Numbered from the stretch's first letter, positions 33,660 to 45,269 are shown. The stretch: 64,000 nucleotides of DNA from Anastrepha obliqua (GCF_027943255.1 NC_072897.1:19220044-19284043); one strand, 5' to 3'. A program made the numbers and translations. Notes: generated from the letters alone by a model not told the origin.

Positions 33660-34157
33660 AATCAATAATCTTCATAGAGAAATGATTCAGGCACACAGGA
33701 ATATGGCATTTGCAAATACAAATATGTGTATTTATATACATATGCGGCCGCGTGCACTTGCCACAGAAAAAATATTACTATTCGCAAAAAATGTGCAAGG
33801 AATCCAGCTAGCATTTAGAGGCACAGCACTAAACAGTTCACAGAAGCTTCAATATAAAATATTTGGCTTCATCCGAAGGCTGAATGTATGTATAGTAACA
33901 TCCACATAAGTCGCATTCCTCTTTCAGTGTAAGTTTCTAACTTTCCGGCTTTATACATATGTTTTTGTGCACTTTTTTATCAATTAGAGAACTATGCTAC
34001 ATAGGTCAAGTAATATAGATACTAATTAATTATTTACCTATTATCAGAGAACATAAAATAATGGCTTCGAGATTTTCTGTACGCTCATGCGCGCACTTGA
34101 CGCACAGCAGCTGCGGCTGTCGAGCATTTAGAAAGACATATTTAGGTACATATAGTA
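33660..34157. repeat. Unclassified repeat, copy 1, left part
   Basis: It aligns with 47628-47892 (TTCTAACTTTCCGG, CATATGTTTTTGYGCACTTT, AAGACATATTTAGGTACATA) and its beginning also resembles 45826-45915 (ATGATTCAGGCACACA, TTTATATACATATGCG). The repeat is cut at 34157 by the hAT element and resumes at 42826. No coding capacity was seen. Confidence 0.6.
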
Positions 34158-34169
34158 CAGTGGTCGCCA

Positions 34170-34924
34170 ACCAACCCATAAATTAAATAATACACAGTTA
34201 TATTCGACATAACTTCTACTCAAATATGAACGAGACGGTATCCAAAAAACGGTCCGCGGATGACATATGGCAAAAATAAATTTTTTGTTTTTTGGTAGGA
34301 CTGTTATAAGCTTACATGGTAAAATTTGTTTTTCTGTGCTACTGTAAACAAAACAAGCTCGAGTGTGTTCTTCGAATTTAACGATGGTGAAGTTAGAAAC
34401 TATTTCCATATGATATTTACTGTCATAGGGCTCTAATAGATTTTTGGATATCTTTTCGAAAAGAATAGGAAAATGCTTAGTATTGCGGTTTTTTAGGTTT
34501 TGTTCCCAAAATTCAAGTTTTGTAATAAATGCATTTATATCAGAAATCATTTCCGCTAATTCTTTATCCCTGCCTTGAAGCTGCTAGTTAAGCTCATTTA
34601 ATTTCTCTGTAATGTCCACAAGAAAACCAAAATCTCTGAGCCAAGTCGAATTTTCCAGTTCAGGAATCGGTTCATCGCGTTCTTTGAAAAATTGGAGTAG
34701 AGCAGGCAGGGCATCATTGAAACGTTTGAGCACTCGTCCTCTGCTTAACCATCGCACTTCAGAGTGAAGAAGTAGCTCTCCGTATTGACAGTGAATTTCA
34801 TCAGCCAAGGTTTTAAATAATCTTCTTTGTAACGCTTGAGCTCTAATCTTGTTCACAATTTTCACCACCACTTTCATAACGTTGTTCAGTTTTAGAAAAT
34901 TTCCACATAATGCTTGCTGATGTA
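34170..34924 (-). pseudogene. hAT transposase, C-terminal part
   Basis: Continues the gene after the gypsy insertion: HQQALCGNFLKLNNVMKVVV, EIHCQYGELLLHSEVRWLSR (conserved W-L-S-R-G block), RDFGFLVDITEKLNELN, a stop near 34584, then MISDINAFITKLEFWEQNL and onward to about 34200 with a frameshift before the end. Removing the insertion and one TGTA puts the two parts back in the same frame, so the insertion came after the gene was at least locally open. The usual dimerisation region is degraded. Confidence 0.85.
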
Positions 34925-35273
34925 AGTTAACACAGTGGTACTGGCATGGTGTTCGGGTCGACAAACATACATGTGTGTGATACATACATACATATATGTA
35001 CGTTTGTACGGCGATGGCTGGCCGCCAGCATCGGTCAAGTCATTTTTGGTTATTGCCGCTGTGACTATCCCACACCTTGCTTAAGTACTTTTTCTGTATG
35101 CCGACGCTTCGCATTTTGCCGAAAAGAATCGTGCGCACGATACAGCTGAAAGAGTCGTCACTAAAAAAGCACTTAAGCGCGGTTAGTTTTTAGGATAGCT
35201 ACAGTGTAATTGAAGTGTTAATAATAAAAAATTAAAAGTGTTTTTCTAAACCAAGGAGATCAAAAATATAACT
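34925..35273 (+). repeat. 5' LTR of the nested gypsy element
   Basis: Begins AGTTAACACAGTGG and ends AAATATAACT. It contains CATACATACATATATGTACG, and an AATAATAAAAAATTAAAAG stretch near 35220 that may serve in 3' end formation. The AGT...ACT termini match the gypsy group. Confidence 0.9.
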
Positions 35274-36816
35274 GGCGCCCAACTCAAGTGGCTTAAGTGA
35301 TCCCACAACACAAATATTACGGGGTTAAGAAGACAATGGTTCAACGCTGAAAAAAATTTACAACTATGTATAAGATTTACTCTGACATTGTAACTGAGGT
35401 GGCTTGTGTTGTGAAGACACTAATTATACAAACCAAAAAAAAAAAAGGCTTAATAACAACAACGAAAAAACAATATACTAACAAACAAATAGCAGAAGCA
35501 AACGTAAAAGTAATATAAAATATAGAGAAAAACAAAATGTATGCATTAACTAAATTCACGCGAAAAATCCGACAAAAATTCTCATTGAAAAAAATTATAC
35601 TACATATAATTAAGAGGTGCGCGCAACAATATTGTGAGCAACAAAGTAACGGAAAAATTAAAAAAAAAAAATAAACAAATCAAAAAGTGACAAATACTTT
35701 AAAAATAAGGCGAATCACCAAATAAACAAAATATAATAACAAAGAATCTTAAATAACGTGAAACGACAAAGTAAAATAATTCGAGTCGCGTTATAAAAAT
35801 GTGTTGAGAACCAAACCGTTGAAGCTAGTTGAATTATTCACTATAAAGTGAGAAGTGAAATGACAATATAAGCAAAAATAAAAAAAAAAAACAATATTAA
35901 ATGTGAACTATAAAGCATAAGATGAATAAAAGAACAAATAATAAAATGTTTTCGAACCAAACCAATGTGTTGAGAACCAAACCGTTGAAGCTAGTTGAAT
36001 TATAAAGTGAGAAGTAAAATGACAATATAAGCAAAAATCAAAAAAGCAATATTAAATGTGAACTATAAAGCATAAGTATAAAGTAGCATTATATTACAAA
36101 ATTACACAATAAAAATGTGTTAAACAAAAAATTCTTTTTTGAAAATCGAAATATTTCAGTAAGCGTGAACTAACGAAAACGCATCGCAAGTTGTTATAAG
36201 CATACAACATGTGCTAAAATGTGAACATCAACATATTGAACTATTCACTATAAAATAAATAAGTGATAAACTAATGTAAAAACATTATACAAAAATCGCT
36301 TCATGCGCCAATACCGAAATTGAGCCATTTAAACACGTGGTCCACGAACGTAAATACATGAAGAAGAGTGAAAGAAAAAAAAACACTCAATTCAAGACAT
36401 TCTTTACTTAAATGCAAAACAACTTACAAATGTAAAATCATCTTTAATTAATCAACTGCCGTGAAAATTGTATCAGAACACGTGAGGATCTAATCTGCAC
36501 CGAGTGATCGAACCAGCGAGAATAAAGTACAGCGCTGCCAGGAGATCGTAAGTTGGACAACAATGCCATTATCGCCGTTAGATAAACATTAAGGTATATT
36601 GAAAGGATAGTCTATAGAGATTTATCCATATTTAGCTCTAAGTTCTACAATCAATCGCAGCAATTTTTGTGTAAATAATCGTTTAATATAAATCTATGTA
36701 TACTAAGATTCGTTAATAATTCCATCAACCCAACTTTTGCGAAAACAATCGTTTATTATAGATATTAACAGAAACATTTTTGCATAAAATATTAGAAGGT
36801 TTTGATTTAATTCAAT
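35273..36816 (+). other. Leader of the nested gypsy element with primer site and tandem duplication
   Basis: The primer-binding site TGGCGCCCAAC is at 35273-35283, overlapping the last LTR base. The 1.5-kb leader is A-rich and non-coding. A 166-bp tandem duplication (first copy from 35798, second from 35964) repeats GTGTTGAGAACCAAACCGTT and AATTATAAAGTGAGAAG-like blocks. Packaging or translation-control signals would be expected here, but none was identified. Confidence 0.8.
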
Positions 36817-37957
36817 ATGGACCGCAAAGCAGTGTTATCCTTAATAGAATCCGTGGTTGAGAACACGAAAGAAGAATCGCATAATAAAATTAAAGAAGTA
36901 ACTAAAGCTTTCGAAAATCTTTCTCCTACAAAAATAGATAGTTACCCACCTGTTACAATAGTCCCTGGTGTGCTAAGCACACATACCGATCTCAACCTAA
37001 TTAAGTCGTTGCCAGAGTTCAAAGGCAACATAAGAGAATACCTTGCATGGAGGGCCGCCGCGAAATTTGCAATAAATTTTTACGTCGAAGGATCCGAGGC
37101 ATATTATGTTGCGATTGGAATTCTTCGTAACAAAATTACGCAGGCCACTAATGAAAACTTAAGCTCATTTAATACACCCCTTAACTTTAATGCAATAATT
37201 TTTAGATTGGACCAACTGTATGCTGACAAGCGACCTCTTTACATTTTAGAAAACGAACTTAACACTCTACGACAGGGACGTATGAACATAGATGAATATT
37301 ATTCGGTAGTCGATAAGCAATTGACTCTAATTATTAACAAAAATATCATGACACATAGCGGTAACGAAACATTAACCAACGCATTTAACGAACGAGCTAG
37401 GGACAACGCCCTTAGAGTATTCATCTCTGGCTTGAGACGTCCACTTTGCGACACTCTATTTTCCGCAAATCCATCGGATTTACCATGTGCACTTGCTATA
37501 GCGCAAGAGTTGCAACACAACCGAGCAAGGTATGATTTCGCGCAAACATACGCTTCAGCTAGCCAATACAACAGTAGCCGAATTATATCCAGTACACAGC
37601 CTTCGAGGTATAACGATTACGCCCAACCTTCTCGAACTTTTCAGTCTAAACCAACACCAATGGATGTGGATTACGGGAGCTCACAGTTTAGGAAACATAC
37701 TGATTTTAAAAATAAACCAATTTAGGCAACCACAGTCCAAAGACAATTCGAATCAAGCTCAACCTCGCACTGACCAAGTCGCATACGGGCAGCAACAACT
37801 GCAACTACCCAATAATCCTAAAAGAACACATACCGGCAATAATTCTACGCAGCTACCGTACAACAAAATACAGCGAATAAATACAATGGAAAACGAGCCA
37901 TATTACTCCGAAAACTTTGAAAACCAATCAGTCGAAGAAGTTAATTTTTTAGAGTAA
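36817..37957 (+). pseudogene. gag: gag of the nested gypsy element, split by one frameshift
   Basis: Starts with MDRKAVLSLIESVVENTKEE at 36817 and runs 302 codons to a stop at 37723-37725. The C-terminal part continues in the next frame (DNSNQAQPRTDQVAYG to VEEVNFLE, stop 37957), so a single indel near 37690-37725 divides it. Capsid-type features: LPEFKGNIREYLAWRAAAKF, LRQGRMNIDEYYSVVDKQL and LRVFISGLRRPLCDTLFS. No CCHC zinc knuckle. The end of gag is one frame off pol, the usual -1 arrangement. Confidence 0.85.
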
Positions 37958-40164
37958 ATTCGAACTTGCCACTGCTCAAACGTACTCTTTCGGATGGGCA
38001 AGTTCTTCAATTCCTCATAGATACAGGCACTTCTAAAAATTACGTAAAAAGACTCAATTTCTTTAAAGGTATCACAAAATTAGATAAGCCATTTCAAGTA
38101 AGGTCTATAAACGGTTTAAATAAGGTAGACGAAAAATGTCAGGTTTTTATATTGGGAGAAGTAGCTACCTTTTATATTTTACCCCAACTTAAAAGTTTCG
38201 ATGGAATCATCGGGTATGATTTCTTAAAAACAATCGAAGCCCAAATAGATACTAAAGATAACCTTCTTTTCCACAAAAAAGGAAAAGAAGAACTTTATCA
38301 CTTCTGCTGCCAAGAAGTAAATACTACCATAACCAATCGGAAAGGCGTGCTTATTAATATCCAAGAGCTAATCAAATCTAACTCAAAATCATTTGCTAAT
38401 CCAGATAGAGCCCTTCCCTTCAACACGCGAGTAATAGCAACCATAGATACAACATCTGATACACCTATATATTCACGAAGCTATCCGTATCCTATGTCTG
38501 TAGCAGGGTTTGTTAACAAGGAAATTTCAGATTTACTCAGAGACGGTATAATTCAAAAGTCCTACTCGTCGTATAATTCACCAATACATATAGTTACAAA
38601 AAAGGGATTCGATGACGACGGGAACCAACGGTTAAGAATGGTAGTAGATTTTAGAAAGCTGAACGAAAAAACCTCTTCTGATAAATATCCTATCCCGGAT
38701 ACTTCAATAATACTTGCTAATTTGGGAAAATCAAAAATTTTTACCACACTTGACCTTAAGTCAGGTTTCCACCAGATACTCCTCTCGGAAAAAGACAGGT
38801 GCAAAACAGCGTTCAGTGTGAATAATGGTAAATACGAATTTTGCCGATTACCCTTTGGGCTCAAGAATGCCCCTAGCATCTTTCAAATGGCAATCGACGA
38901 CGTATTAAGGGAATATATTGGCAAAATATGCCACGTCTACGTGGACGACATAATTGTCTTTTCCCCTGATGAAACATCCCATTTGAAACATGTTGACTTA
39001 ATATTGAAAAGAATAGGAGAAGTAGGCATGCGGGTCTCGTTTGACAAATCAAAATTTTTTGAAAGAAAAGTAGAGTTCCTTGGCTTTGTTGTATCACAAA
39101 AAGGAATAAGTACATGCCCCGACAAAATCGAGGCAATAGCAAACTACCAGGAGCCTAAGTCCCTTAGAGCATTGCGTTCTTTTCTTGGCCTTTCTGGTTA
39201 CTACAGAAGGTTCATTAAAGACTACGCCCAAATATCCAAGCCTCTCACCAAATATTTGAGGGGTGAAAACGGTCATGTTAAAAGCAAACACTCGAAAAAC
39301 ATTTCGATTTCATTCGATAGCGATGCCAAGCAAGCCTTTAAAAAACTGAAAATTGTCTTATCGTCGGAAGATGTTCTCCTCCAACACCCGGATTATTCCA
39401 AACCCTTCGAAATTACAACAGACGCTTCATCCGTGGCTTTAGGTGCCGTACTATCACAGGCTGGCAAGCCAATAACGATGATTTCTCGCACACTCTCGAA
39501 AGCCGAGGAGCATTATGCGACCAATGAACGAGAGTTACTTGTGATAGTATGGGCATTCCAAAAACTGAGACACTATCTTTACGGTGTAAAAAATATTCAT
39601 ATCTATACAGACCATCAACCGCTAACATATGCAATATCTTAAAAAAATCCTAATTCGAAGCTGAAACGATGGACTGCTTCTATTAATTCTTACTCTCCTA
39701 TGTACCATTATAAACCAGGTAAAGAAAATATTGTAGCTGATGCCCTTTCACGGCAATATATGCACAACTTTTCTGACGATACAGCTCATAGTGAAATATC
39801 TTCCAGTGAGGCTATAAAAACAGTCAAGTGCCCGCTTAACCAATTTAAAACGCAACTTTTACTTTCTCATTCTGAATTTAATAGCAAAAGCACAAAGATA
39901 TTATTTAAAAAATTTCTCAGACACACAATTAGATTTAATTCTCCTGAATATCTTCTACAAACTCTTCGTAACTGCATTAACCCGGATGGCGTAAATGGAA
40001 TATTTTGTGACCTTGATACACTAGCAAAAGTTCAATCCCTAATAATATCTAACTTCCCAGGCATTAAATGTTTGCACACGGAAAAGCTTGTAATTGACCT
40101 TGTTAATAAGGATGACCAGATAGAGACTGCAACCACCGAGCACAATAGAGCTCAGTTCAATTAA
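37958..40164 (+). pseudogene. pol: pol of the nested gypsy element: protease, RT, RNase H
   Basis: Protease active site FLIDTGTSKNYV near 38010; RT with [37 protein letters not shown] and the catalytic HVYVDDIIVF near 38940; RNase H with TTDASSVALGAVLSQ, ERELLVIVWAFQKLRHYLYG and TDHQPLTYAIS. A stop at 39640-39642 falls just after that last motif; the frame continues (KRWTASINSYSPMYHYKPGK, VADALSRQ) to 40164. Apart from this stop the RT and RNase H look intact. Confidence 0.9.
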
Positions 40165-40831
40165 TGAAAATTATAAACAAATAATTAATGAATATTACTT
40201 TCCCGAAATAAAGAAAACCCTTACGACGATATCAAAAAACTGTAAAATATGTTTAGAAAATAAATATAGACGACATCCACCCAAACCGGATATCGGAAAA
40301 ACTCCTATTCCGGAATATCCAATCGATATTCTACATATCGATATTTTTTCAGTCGACAAAGAACATTTCCCAACATGCATATGCAAATTTTCCAAATTTG
40401 CAATAACACTTCCAATATCATCAAGAGGTACAATAGACATAAAAAATGCATTGCTAATTTTACTCAACAATTTAAAAAAAACCAGAATTCTGGTATCGGA
40501 TAACGAGAAATCTTTCCAATCAAACACAATATCTCACATGCTTAGAGATTATTTTCAAATAGAGCAATTTTTCGTACCGCCATTGCACAGCAAGAGCAAT
40601 GGCCAAGTGGAACGTTTTCATTCCACCATAATAGAGAGAGCTCGCTGCATAAAATCAGAGCAAACCATAACTGACACTACTGAAGCCAAACCAATAAATA
40701 TAATCAATACTTTTTCAGAACTTCATTTAAACCAAATTAAGTCAAAACTAATTTCCGCTAAAAATAAAGTTCTAAAACGCGGTGACAATGATAAACGATT
40801 TTTTAAAGAAGGTGACGTAGTTTTCGTCTGA
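40150..40831 (+). pseudogene. pol: Integrase of the nested gypsy element, frameshifted and shortened
   Basis: In a different frame from RT: SKNCKICLENKYRRHPPK (second half of the zinc site), then YPIDILHIDIFS (first Asp), RILVSDNEKSFQSN (second Asp) and KSNGQVERFHSTIIERARC (Glu). After SEQTITDTTE the sequence jumps to KPINIINTFSEL, which looks like an internal deletion near 40680. A stop at 40829-40831 is followed by related codons to about 40950. Confidence 0.85.
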
Positions 40832-40951
40832 CGTAATAAACGATTGGGTACAAAACTAAATAAAGTTTACATTCAGAACATAGTTCAAAAAGATTTGGGC
40901 ACGGCCGTAATGATAAATGGTAAAAAAATCCATAAAGACAACATTCGCTAA

Positions 40952-41600
40952 CTATATATTTTTATTAAATATTAATGTAAGTTAAAAAAATCAACAAAGT
41001 CCATTGACATTAATTAATCTTAATAGTAATACTATCAAAAAAATGTGAAAGCTTAAAAGAATTTGCAAATCGTTTCAGACCAAATTTTTCACCTGTAAGA
41101 AGAACAGCAAAATGTACAATTTTTTTTTATACATATAATGTATAAACGAAACTTCAAAAAATAATTGTAGGTATAGAAATATTTGTTGTAACAGGACTTT
41201 TTTTTATAACACTAAAATTCACACAACTGAAATATAAACTTTGCCCTTATCAAATACATATAATGTATAGGCTATATTTTATAAAATAAGAATCTCACGA
41301 AGCAATAAATTGCTTAAAACAAATACATATATATTGTATCAGCAGTATCAAACAAACTATACAGAAACTTATAAATATATTAGTAAGGAAAATAATGATG
41401 GTAAATATTATATATCCACATATGAATTCGCATTACATAAATATTCAAATCAAATTTCTATAAAAAAACAAAACAAAGAAAAAAACTCCTTACAAAATTG
41501 TAAGTACATACGTACATATATAAAACAAATTGAATTAATATATATATATTTTAAATTAAATCTGTCAGATCAGGGACGTTCCGAGCTTAAGAGGGGGAGG
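40952..41600 (+). other. 3' region of the nested gypsy element, no env seen, polypurine tract
   Basis: About 650 bp of AT-rich sequence. One frame from 41310 is rich in Lys, Asn and Tyr without a signal peptide, fusion-like segment or membrane helix, so I do not call it env. The polypurine tract AAGAGGGGGAGG is at 41589-41600, directly before the 3' LTR. Confidence 0.7.
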
Positions 41601-41949
41601 AGTCAACACAGGGGTACTGGCATGGTGTTCGGGTCGACAAACATACATGTGTGTGATACATACATACATATATGTACGTTTGTACGGCGATGGCTGGCCG
41701 CCAGCATCGGTCAAGTCATTTTTGGTTATTGCCGCTGTGACTATCCCACACCTTGCTTAAGTACTTTTTCTGTATGCCGACGCTTCGCATTTTGCCGAAA
41801 AGAATCGTGCGCACGATACAGCTGAAAGAGTCGTCACTAAAAAGCACTTAAACGCGGTTAGTTTTTAGGATAGCTACAGTGTAATTGAAGTGTTAATAAT
41901 AAAAAATTAAAAGTGTTTTTTTTAAACCAAGGAGATCAAAAATATAACT
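41601..41949 (+). repeat. 3' LTR of the nested gypsy element
   Basis: 349 bp, starting AGTCAACACAGGGG and ending AAATATAACT. Differences from the 5' LTR: two near the start, a one-base indel and one substitution around ACTAAAAAGCACTTAAACG, and one substitution with a one-base indel in the T run before AAACCAAGG. Confidence 0.9.
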
Positions 41950-42461
41950 TGTATAATACAGTGGTAACTAAGAAATTGTGGAAAACTTTCATCCTTATGA
42001 CATAGCGCCACGAGCCCCTTATCACAACCCACCATAGCTGGAGCACCGTCAGTTGTCAGGCCTACCATTTTTGATATTGGAATTTTCTCAGAAGAGATGA
42101 GACTTTTAAAATGAGAAAACAGCTCTAGCCCAGTAGTATGTCCTTTGAGTGAAATAAACTTCAAAAGAGCTTCTTTAATTATAAAATCACTAAAAGCCAT
42201 CCTGACAAATATGGCCATCTGTGAAGTGTCAACTACATCTGTTGATTCATCCAGTTGCAGTGAAAAATAAATACAGTTATCTAAGTCACTTCTTAACTGT
42301 AAAAAAATATCATTCCTCATTACTTCTACTCGCCTCATCACCGACAGAGATATATTACATAACAAACAAACACTTTTGCCTTTAACTTCTGTGAAGAAGT
42401 ATTGCTCTTCCCATTCCGAATGGAAATGGTACGTCTTCGCCTTCTTACTACTGCTTGCCAT
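41950..42461 (-). pseudogene. hAT transposase, N-terminal exon-like part
   Basis: The frame starts MASSSKKAKTYHFHSEWEEQ at 42461, then KGKSVCLLCN, the beginning of a BED-type zinc finger. After LLCNISL a deletion joins to MRNDIFLQLRSDLDNC. Catalytic-domain motifs follow: FSLQLDESTDVVDTSQMAIF (first Asp), then KMVGLTTDGAPAMVGCDKGL (second Asp). The frame ends in SYHCII at the gypsy insertion. The family resembles the transposase-derived proteins GTF2IRD2 and SCAND3/ZBED. The rest is at 34128-34924. Confidence 0.85.
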
Positions 42462-42825
42462 AATGTTTCGAACTCTAACCCAACCGCTGCACGCAGAACG
42501 TTGATAATGCCGTTCAGTATTAAACTAAGCGCAATGTCGACGTGCATTGCGTATACATAAAGCCAAAAAATTCTCGAACACGCTAATCGGTTCCAGCCGA
42601 TCCTAGAACGGAGACGCGACTTCGCGTCGTGTTTGTCGGCGCGAAATCGCTTACCGCAGTGTTGCCGCTGTTTATCTATTGTATTAATTATGAAAATTTC
42701 TGAAATTTGCTAATACTGGTATGATTTTCAGACTTTTGGATTTTTTGCAACGTGAGCAGCGCGAGCTACCAGAATTGCCTTTGCGAGCTACCGGTAGCTC
42801 GCGATCGACGGGTTGGCGACCACTG

Positions 42826-43080
42826 ATATAGTATGTCGCGACCATGCCAGCTGACAAAAATTCACGATCTACCAAATATTGGCAAATATTTCTATAAGAA
42901 ATATTTGAGTATTGACTTTTTTCGAATGGTCGTCTTTGATTTCTTCAATCTTAGTTAAAGGATTTTTTCATCGTTCAAAAATTTTGGCGGCTCCTTTTAT
43001 GAATGAAAGTACTTTGCTCATAGAAATATGAACTCGAATTTATCAATAAATTTGTTCTTGTAGTCGCTAGGCTTAGAAAA
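42826..43080. repeat. Unclassified repeat, copy 1, right part
   Basis: Begins with the hAT target duplication and aligns with about 47895-48143 and again 48222-48235 (AAATTCACGATYYACCAAATA, TTGGCAAATATTTC, GGCTCSTTTTATGAATGAAAG). Joined to 33660-34157 it restores one continuous copy. Confidence 0.65.
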
Positions 43081-43439
43081 ATACGCATGTAGAGACATAA
43101 AGTGAGTATGTGCCGTTATAGGTATGTGTATGCAGTGTGCCACTTAAGTCACCGTACTCTTGTTATATTTGCACAAATCACCCTGTAACTTGGCCAAATT
43201 TTGGTTAAATTTAAAAAACTTGGATGCAGGCTAACAAAAAAATATTTTTTCTTTTAAATAATGAAATAAATATAGTAAGATTTCCAACTTAATGCAATAT
43301 TCTTAATTAAAAACAAAAGGAGTTTCAATATCTGCGTCAACAAAAGTCTACGTATTCTTACAAACTAATATTATATAAACTTATTAACTATTAGGAACAT
43401 TATTTTCATTACAACTTTTAACTTAGTATCCAGTGGGTT

Positions 43440-44302
43440 AACCCTTCATCTTAATCACCTCTCTGAGGTAATTTGGCATTGACATCACCAGTTTTTCAAT
43501 GTAATTGGGATCTATTGCGCACCACTCTTGGAACAATGCCTCTCACATGAGGTTTTTATTACTTATGTGGTGCCTTCTTATTTTTTTTCAGCATATTCCA
43601 CTCGTGTTCAATCGGATTGATTTCGGGCTCCGTGGTGGCGTACCCAAAAGGTGTGGAGTGTTGTACGCGGGGTACAGTCAGGGGTTGTCTTGCTGAAAAT
43701 ATAAATCGGAAGCTGTTCTCAATTTCTCGGCGCTGCTCTTCATATTTTTTTTTTTCTCAAAATGTCAATATACACGTATTGGTCCATCACTCCGTCGATA
43801 AATTCCTAATTTCCGACTTCTTCTGCAGCCCCAAACCATAATACCTCCGACGACGTGTTTTACGGTTTTTATGGTATTTTTTGGATTTAGGCGCCCGTCT
43901 GGTCCAAAAATATTGTACTTCGACTCATCTGAGAAGATGACCTTCCGCTGGAAGTCAATTGGTATGTATGTCTACGCTTTGGCAAACTCTAAACACTTTT
44001 CCCTATTAATTAAATCTACGTGTGGCTTCTTGCAAGGAGTGTAGGACCTATAGTTATATGTTTTTATCGCTCTACGGACTGCTTCCGGGTGCACCTCCTT
44101 GTCAATGTTATAGTGCAGGTGGCCGACCGAATCTTTTGTTATTTTTAATACGCCCTTCATATTTGAATCGCCTAATGACAGTCTGAATAGTGGAGTTGCT
44201 TCTACCCATAATCTTAGCTATCTTTGCATAAGATTTGTGCTCGTTTGTGGGGAGATGCAGGATCTTTCCACGATCATCGAGTGATAACTCTTTTCGAGGC
44301 AT
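43440..44302 (-). pseudogene. Tc1-like transposase
   Basis: The start is MPRKELSLDDRGKILHL at 44302, followed by a paired helix-turn-helix (KSYAKIAKIMGRSNSTIQTV, then RRFKYEGRI, GRPPAL). A shifted frame continues with KITKDSVGHLHYNIDKEVHP, then RREAIKTYNYRSY-like and KCLEFAKA. The catalytic part is only traceable in pieces (SSEVLWFGAAEEVGN; DPNYIEKLVMSMPNYL near the C-terminus). Several frameshifts make it inactive. Confidence 0.75.
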
Positions 44303-44372
44303 TTTGTCTATAAAAATCGAATATTTTGTCCAGCTCAAGCCAAACATGCCAACTATAATGAATTTACTAGTA

Positions 44373-44830
44373 CAGTAGGTTCTGTTTTTATGCGGCTTTT
44401 TTTTATGCGGTTTTGAAATAGTGCGGTTTTTTTTTAAATTACAAAATGCATGTCGACCTATCGGGAATTGTACATATAAACAAGATTCTAAACCAGCTAA
44501 GCAAAAACTCATCACAGATTACATCAGAAATGCTAACCCTACAAGTATGGAAGATATATAAAGATATAATTTTCAAAGATACAATATTTTGTTTATGCGA
44601 TTTTATTTAATTATTTCAGACTCATGCGGTCTATGGAACGTATCTATAGTAATAATATGGGACTAGTGCCCTTTTTTATGCGATTTTATTACATTATTTC
44701 AGATTTATGCGGTTTTAGCATTTGAAACGTATCTATAGTTTTACTATAGAACTAGTAGCTTTTTTTATGCTGTTTTTTTTTATGCTGTTTCTTGCGGAAC
44801 GTATCTACCGCATAAAAACAGAACCTACTG
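44373..44830. mobile_element. pogo-type MITE with 23-bp inverted ends, TA target
   Basis: The ends CAGTAGGTTCTGTTTTTATG and its reverse complement extend to TATGCGG and are perfect over about 23 bp. TA flanks both sides (44371-44372 and 44831-44832). CAG-starting ends with TA duplication are typical of pogo/Tigger elements. The interior is built of degenerate repeats of TTTTTATGCGRTTTT and GGAACGTATCTATAG, with no coding capacity. Confidence 0.85.
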
Positions 44831-45269
44831 TACTGCACACATTTTTCAAAAATCCCCGTTGTTTCTAAGAAAAACGCTGGCGTCAGACAGCGCGAGAAAT
44901 TAAGAGCACGTAGACTTTTGTTGACGCAAATATTTGAGTATGCTTACGTTCGTTGCAATAATACAAGACTAAAATTAAAAGTAATGGTTTTTCTTTTGTA
45001 GCTTAGAAGAAAATATATTGTTTATTAGCCTACATCGAAGTTTTTTAAATTTAACAAAAATTTGGCCAAGTTACAGGGGGAATTGCGCACATACAACAAG
45101 AGTGTTTTGCTCAGAATAGAAACAGCTACGTACATACATTGTCTCAACATATGTGAATAAATATACAATGGATATGTAAAGGCATATGGTTTAGATGAGT
45201 TTTTTTTTGCATATGTTAGGAATATGTTTGCATATGTTTGTCTATTTGTCTTGAAATTTGTAAATGTAA

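Larger units (their letters stand above)
34925..41949 (+). mobile_element. gypsy-type LTR retrotransposon nested in the hAT gene
   Basis: 7025 bp with two 349-bp LTRs, target duplication TGTA (34921-34924 and 41950-41953), a Lys-type primer-binding site, a long leader, gag, pol and a polypurine tract. The LTRs differ by about four substitutions and two single-base indels, so the insertion is recent relative to its surroundings. gag, pol and integrase each carry lesions. No env is recognisable between integrase and the 3' LTR. Confidence 0.95.
34158..42825 (-). mobile_element. hAT element (GTF2IRD2/ZBED-like) containing a nested gypsy element
   Basis: The ends are perfect 15-bp inverted repeats, CAGTGGTCGCCAACC at 34158-34172 and its reverse complement at 42811-42825. 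The 8-bp target duplication ATATAGTA is perfect (34150-34157 and 42826-42833). Without the 7.0-kb gypsy insertion the element is about 1.6 kb, shorter than usual for hAT because its transposase gene has an internal deletion. The sub-terminal right side contains a palindromic GAGCTACCGGTAGCTCGC, possibly a transposase-binding site. Confidence 0.95.
43157..45102 (-). mobile_element. Tc1-like transposon with ~90-bp inverted ends
   Basis: The left end CTCTTGTTATATTTGCACAA and the reversed right end CTCTTGTTGTATGTGCGCAA start imperfect inverted repeats of about 90 bp that share CCCTGTAACTTGGCCAAATT and TTAAATTTAAAAAACTT. The left end follows TA; the right TA is not evident. A pogo-type MITE (44373-44830) lies in the leader between the right end and the transposase start. 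Confidence 0.8.

Noticed and set aside
41310..41825. A 171-codon gene before the 3' LTR, possibly env
   Set aside because: Its second half is LTR sequence that also occurs in the 5' LTR, and the first half is a low-complexity Lys/Asn/Tyr stretch with no signal peptide or membrane helix.
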